8,802 nt of DNA from Nanosynbacter sp. (GTDB lineage Bacteria; Patescibacteriota; Saccharimonadia; Saccharimonadales; Saccharimonadaceae): contig JABZJR010000024.1 in the NCBI GenBank assembly GCA_015257705.1, positions 1-8,802 on the forward strand. Direction: 5' to 3'. The notes beneath the pieces are model-generated. The model saw nothing but the letters and a program-made list of their open reading frames with translations, was not told the DNA's origin and ran no database searches. Position 1 is the first letter of the stretch, and each line of letters starts with the position of its first letter. A program made the position numbers and the translations under genes. Below are positions 5,765 to 8,802 of the stretch, one piece after another.

Positions 5765-6360
5765 ATTTTCTCCTGTTTAGATAATTCTGTGTACATAAAA
5801 ATAATTTGACCTGATTTATATAGCGAGAATAAACTGAGTAGCAAAGCCAATAAAAGGACTATTGTGCTGGCGATATTTGCGGCGGTGGCGGCGGCAGCTC
5901 CTGAGAAAAATATGGTTACAATTGGTAAGATTAGTGACGTTCCGCAGGGAACGCAGCCGAGTCCAATTGTTGCGGCAATTGATGCGATTCCGCTTAGTCC
6001 GACTTGTCGAGATATAGTTTTTTCATTGTCGCGATTATTCTTTGCTGTAAAAATTACAGCGGCGATCGATACGCCTTGAAGAATTGACACTATCACAAGC
6101 AGCGCGCCATTTGGTGAAGTGAAACTTTGTTTGAAAACGTCTATAATAATCGAGCCGAGCAATGCGATTTTATCAAGGATTGGTAAGCGTGACATCATTA
6201 GCGGCCCATAAAAATTAGCGTTGATTGCGAAATAAATTATCACGGCGAAGGCGACGGTCGCGACAATTGTTATTAGAAAATATTTCGGCAAACCAAGCAT
6301 TCTGCCGACTCCTAAAATTGCTGATTTGATGGATTCCTGCTTGCTGCGAATTTGATCCAT
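5761..6360 (-). CDS. five-span membrane protein with CVPC pair; candidate redox partner of DsbA
   Basis: 199 residues. Hydrophobic segments lie at about 27-46, 85-104, 119-138, 140-160 and 163-182, with a basic N-terminus and a charged loop (106-119) that the positive-inside rule puts in the cytoplasm. The only two cysteines are C136 and C139 in GLGCVPCGTSLILP (133-146), predicted at the outer end of the third segment, facing DsbA. A CxxC followed by a Pro-containing helix recalls the CcdA/DsbD and DsbB/VKOR class of membrane thiol carriers, but I do not recognise it as any of these, and it lacks the second cysteine pair they use. The 4-base overlap with the DsbA-like gene makes a redox pairing likely; that is inference. 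I chose ATG at 6360 because a TATAAT sits exactly 6 bases before it; a longer in-frame start at 6411 would lie inside clpB and upstream of this promoter. Confidence 0.8.
   Translation of the reverse strand: MDQIRSKQESIKSAILGVGRMLGLPKYFLITIVATVAFAVIIYFAINANFYGPLMMSRLPILDKIALLGSIIIDVFKQSFTSPNGALLVIVSILQGVSIAAVIFTAKNNRDNEKTISRQVGLSGIASIAATIGLGCVPCGTSLILPIVTIFFSGAAAATAANIASTIVLLLALLLSLFSLYKSGQIIFMYTELSKQEKI
5770..5774 (-). promoter_or_regulatory. ribosome binding site of the dsbA-like gene
   Basis: AGGAG on the - strand, 5 bases before the ATG at 5764, lies inside the end of the upstream membrane gene. It has the same spacing as the clpB site and supports this start. Confidence 0.7.
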
Positions 6361-6366
6361 GCATCT

Positions 6367-6372
6367 ATTATA
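6367..6372 (-). promoter_or_regulatory. consensus -10 box overlapping the clpB stop codon, leaderless layout
   Basis: TATAAT (6372-6367) is followed by six bases and then the ATG at 6360, so transcription should begin at the start codon. The clpB stop TAA (6370-6368) is embedded in this hexamer. No Shine-Dalgarno and no clear -35 is present. Confidence 0.5.
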
Positions 6373-8515
6373 CGATATTCGTAAAGGCAATTCGATCATC
6401 CACGGCAGCAACTTCTACTGTATCTCCGTCGTGAATTCGCCCGTCGATCAGTTCGAGCGCCAAAGGATCAAGCACGCGTTTTTGAATCAAGCGCTTAAGT
6501 GGCCGAGCGCCGAAACTCGGGTCGTAGCCGTCTCGCGCCAACATATCGCGGACGCTATTGTCAAAATTCAGCGTTATGTCGCGGCTATCCTTAACTTGGC
6601 GAACAACTTTTTCTAATTGCACGTCAACAATTGCACGCATCGATTCAGGACGGATTCGGTCAAAAATCACAATGTCGTCAATTCGGTTTAAGAATTCTGG
6701 ACGGAAATGACCACGAAGCGTTTCTAAAATTTGATTGTCGAGAGAGCTAATATCGTCGCCCGTGTAGTCCATAATCATTTGCGATCCGACGTTGCTGGTC
6801 ATGATGATAATGGTGTTGCTAAAATCAATCGTTCGTCCTTGTCCGTCCGTCAATCGACCGTCGTCCAAAACTTGTAATAGTACGTTAAATACGTCGGGGT
6901 GTGCTTTTTCGATTTCGTCAAACAAAACCACGCTATAAGGGCGTCGCCTAACGGCTTCCGTCAATTGACCACCCTGATCGTAGCCTACATATCCTGGAGG
7001 CGAACCGATCAATCTGGCTACGGCGTGACGCTCCATGTATTCGCTCATGTCAATTCGAATCATGGCGTGCTCGTCGTCGAATAATTCACGACATAAACTG
7101 CGCGCGACTTCTGTTTTTCCCACGCCAGTAGGGCCGAGGAATAGGAATGAGCCAATCGGTCGATTAATGTCGCCGAGTCCAGCGCGTGACCTACGAATGG
7201 CGCTTGCTACAGCTGCCACAGCACGATCTTGTCCGATGACTTGGCGGCTGATCGATTCTTCTAATTTGGTCAATTTGCTGGATTCGCTTTCCATCAATCG
7301 TTCCACTGGAATTCCGGTCCAGCGCGCCACCACGCCAGCGATATCGTCAGGCGTAACTTCTTCGCGGAGTAATCGGTCGTGAGTTGGAATTGCTGCTAGC
7401 TCCTCGCGGGCGCTTGCTAATTTTTTCTCCAGCTCCGGCAAATCGCCATATTTAATGCGGCTAGCGGTGGCTAAGTCTGCGTCGCGTTCAGCAATTTCCA
7501 ATTGTGAGCGCAGATTGTCCATTTTTTCGGTAGCCGTGTTGACGGTTTGCAAAATGTCTTTTTCGTGTTGCCATTTTTTATCAATTACTTCGGCTTTTGC
7601 GCGAATCTCGGCAATTTGCTCCTTGATTTCATCTTTGCGAATATTGGCGTGGTCGGATTTGTCTTTTTTCAACGCCGCTTCCTCGATTTCCAATTGCAAG
7701 CGTCTATTGTTCAATCGATCCAGCGCAATTGGTACGCTTTCTAGTTGCATTTTGAGTGAGCTGGTTGCCTCGTCAAGCAAGTCGACTGCTTTGTCTGGCA
7801 AGAATCGGTCGGGTAAATATCTTGTGGACAATCTGGCGGCTGCTACGATTGCGTCATCAGCGATTTTTACTCCGTGATGAATTTCGTATTTTTCCTTCAA
7901 TCCGCGCAAAATGGCGACAGTGTCGTCAAAGCTTGGTTCGCCAACGTAAACTGGCTGGAATCTTCGTTCTAAGGCGGCATCTTTTTCGACATATTGACGA
8001 TATTCAGCGAGCGTCGTCGCGCCAATCATATGCAATTTTCCGCGAGCCAGCGCTGGCTTTAACATATTGCCCGCGTCCATGCTACCTTCGCTTTTTCCAG
8101 CGCCAACCATGGTGTGAATTTCATCGACAAAAAGAATAATCTCACCAGCCGCGTCTTCTACTTCTTTCAGAACGGCTTTCAATCGATCCTCAAATTGCCC
8201 ACGAAAACTAGCGCCCGCCAAAAGACTGGAAATTTCTAGGGAAATTAGTCGCTTATCCTTCAGTGAAGCAGGAACGTTGCCTTTGACAATTCGTTGCGCC
8301 AACGCCTCAACAATTGCGGTTTTACCAACTCCTGGCTCACCGATGAGGACGGGATTGTTTTTAGTGCGGCGACTTAAAATCTGCATAGTGCGTCGAATTT
8401 CTTCATCTCGACCGATCACTGGATCGAGTTTGCCTTCTCGCGCCAACGCCGTTATATCTGTACCAAATTTTTCGAGCGGTTTAGTTGTTTCTTCTTGATT
8501 CATGTTTGGTGGCAT
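6368..8515 (-). CDS. clpB: ClpB protein disaggregase lacking the N-terminal domain
   Basis: 715 residues, against about 857 for Escherichia coli ClpB. The roughly 150-residue Clp-N substrate domain is absent and the protein enters AAA+ domain 1 directly. D1: Walker A GEPGVGKT (59-66), pore loop GASFRGQF (101-108), Walker B ILFVDE (127-132), Arg fingers R184/R185. The long coiled-coil M domain (about 262-378), including [12 protein letters not shown] (355-366) with Y356 at the DnaK-contact position, separates ClpB from ClpA/ClpC. D2: Walker A GPTGVGKT (461-468), pore loop GYVGYDQGG (508-516), Walker B VVLFDE (529-534), sensor 2 GARPLKR (669-675). No ClpP-binding loop is seen. The family works as a hexamer with DnaK to pull proteins out of aggregates in the cytosol. 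Start ATG at 8515: AGGAGG lies 5 bases upstream, while the in-frame ATG at 8596 falls within the -10 box and so cannot be transcribed from this promoter. Expected to be HrcA-repressed. Confidence 0.97.
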   Translation of the reverse strand: MPPNMNQEETTKPLEKFGTDITALAREGKLDPVIGRDEEIRRTMQILSRRTKNNPVLIGEPGVGKTAIVEALAQRIVKGNVPASLKDKRLISLEISSLLAGASFRGQFEDRLKAVLKEVEDAAGEIILFVDEIHTMVGAGKSEGSMDAGNMLKPALARGKLHMIGATTLAEYRQYVEKDAALERRFQPVYVGEPSFDDTVAILRGLKEKYEIHHGVKIADDAIVAAARLSTRYLPDRFLPDKAVDLLDEATSSLKMQLESVPIALDRLNNRRLQLEIEEAALKKDKSDHANIRKDEIKEQIAEIRAKAEVIDKKWQHEKDILQTVNTATEKMDNLRSQLEIAERDADLATASRIKYGDLPELEKKLASAREELAAIPTHDRLLREEVTPDDIAGVVARWTGIPVERLMESESSKLTKLEESISRQVIGQDRAVAAVASAIRRSRAGLGDINRPIGSFLFLGPTGVGKTEVARSLCRELFDDEHAMIRIDMSEYMERHAVARLIGSPPGYVGYDQGGQLTEAVRRRPYSVVLFDEIEKAHPDVFNVLLQVLDDGRLTDGQGRTIDFSNTIIIMTSNVGSQMIMDYTGDDISSLDNQILETLRGHFRPEFLNRIDDIVIFDRIRPESMRAIVDVQLEKVVRQVKDSRDITLNFDNSVRDMLARDGYDPSFGARPLKRLIQKRVLDPLALELIDGRIHDGDTVEVAAVDDRIAFTNIV

Positions 8516-8520
8516 AAAAT

Positions 8521-8526
8521 CCTCCT
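8521..8526 (-). promoter_or_regulatory. strong Shine-Dalgarno of clpB
   Basis: AGGAGG on the - strand, 5 bases before ATG at 8515. It fixes the short ClpB start; the second ATG, at residue 5, would have a spacing of 17 bases. Confidence 0.85.
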
Positions 8527-8591
8527 TTTGGTTTTTAGTCCTAATTTGTTGCGCCCCAGTAAAAGACAGAATGGTGAAATTTGATATAGCT

Positions 8592-8620
8592 ATCATAACA
8601 AATTAGCACTCTCAGTGCAA
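8592..8620 (-). promoter_or_regulatory. clpB housekeeping-type promoter
   Basis: -35 TTGCAC (8620-8615), 17-bp spacer, -10 TATGAT (8597-8592, 5 of 6 consensus). The predicted start is near 8585, giving a leader of about 70 bases before ATG at 8515. The -35 and part of the spacer lie inside the CIRCE element, so HrcA bound there would block RNA polymerase. Confidence 0.7.
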
Positions 8621-8629
8621 GAGTGCTAA
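8603..8629. promoter_or_regulatory. CIRCE element (HrcA operator)
   Basis: TTAGCACTC (8603-8611), 9-base spacer, GAGTGCTAA (8621-8629) matches the CIRCE consensus in both arms with no mismatch. HrcA binds it as a dimer and represses heat-shock genes until stress depletes active HrcA. It overlaps the clpB -35 region and ends 35 bases before the galE ATG. Within it GCACT (8606-8610) also pairs with AGTGC (8614-8618) in the spacer, an extra nested repeat. Confidence 0.95.
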
Positions 8630-8652
8630 TAAAATAAATAGGCTTTTTGTAG

Positions 8653-8802
<150 letters not shown>

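Noticed and set aside
5864..6079. Open frame on the + strand opposite the CVPC membrane gene
   Set aside because: It is explained by the Ala/Ile-rich membrane segments on the other strand and has no start signals.
6361..6411. Longer start of the CVPC membrane protein at 6411
   Set aside because: It would overlap the end of clpB, has no Shine-Dalgarno, and lies upstream of a consensus -10 that points to the ATG at 6360.
7455..7877. Long open frame (140 codons) on the + strand opposite clpB
   Set aside because: It is antisense to the conserved M-domain and D1 coding of ClpB, is low-complexity Ser/Leu-rich, and has no ribosome binding site; it is a shadow frame.
8516..8596. In-frame N-terminal extension of ClpB starting at the ATG at 8596
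   Set aside because: This ATG lies inside the -10 box of the predicted promoter, has no ribosome binding site, and the extra 27 residues resemble no part of ClpB.

Overview
The window looks like bacterial chromosome from a compact, moderately low-GC genome. My best guess is a member of the Candidate Phyla Radiation, most likely Candidatus Saccharibacteria (TM7). That rests on tight gene packing, several apparently leaderless genes, a very short ClpB, and small Dsb-type and deacetylase proteins with Patescibacteria-like sequence character. It is an inference; no rRNA or other decisive marker is present. UGA is used as a stop codon (ATGA overlap at 5761-5764), which argues against the UGA-recoded Gracilibacteria/SR1 groups.

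Left part (1-1524, + strand): the tail of an unrecognised protein; then a multi-span membrane protein (306-1259) whose C-terminal half carries a spaced motif set resembling a lysozyme/soluble-lytic-transglycosylase (SLT) domain; then a small DUF167/YggU-family protein that ends 2 bases from the end of the next, convergent gene. Middle part (1527-4939): a membrane-anchored PdaC-type polysaccharide deacetylase on the - strand, transcribed divergently from a two-gene ABC-2 exporter (ATPase plus permease, 1 base apart).

Right part (5048-8802): a - strand cluster clpB, a five-span membrane protein with a lone CVPC pair, and a membrane-tethered DsbA-like thioredoxin-fold protein. clpB starts from a promoter overlapped by a perfect CIRCE element, the HrcA operator, so it should be heat-shock controlled. 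It encodes a ClpB without the N-terminal substrate domain. The two downstream genes are only 7 bases from clpB and overlap each other by 4, so stress transcripts could read into them, but they also have a -10 box that overlaps the clpB stop codon. The start of galE lies divergently beyond CIRCE.

Two themes link the genes. One is the cell envelope: a wall-cutting-like membrane protein, a wall deacetylase, an exporter, and GalE for sugar nucleotides. The other is protein quality control: cytosolic disaggregation by ClpB and extracytoplasmic disulfide formation by the CVPC membrane protein plus DsbA. A third feature is regulatory: three genes (pdaC-like, the CVPC protein, galE) have a -10 box exactly 6 bases before ATG and no Shine-Dalgarno, whereas clpB and dsbA have strong ones. 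No rRNA, tRNA, CRISPR array, insertion sequence or origin was seen.
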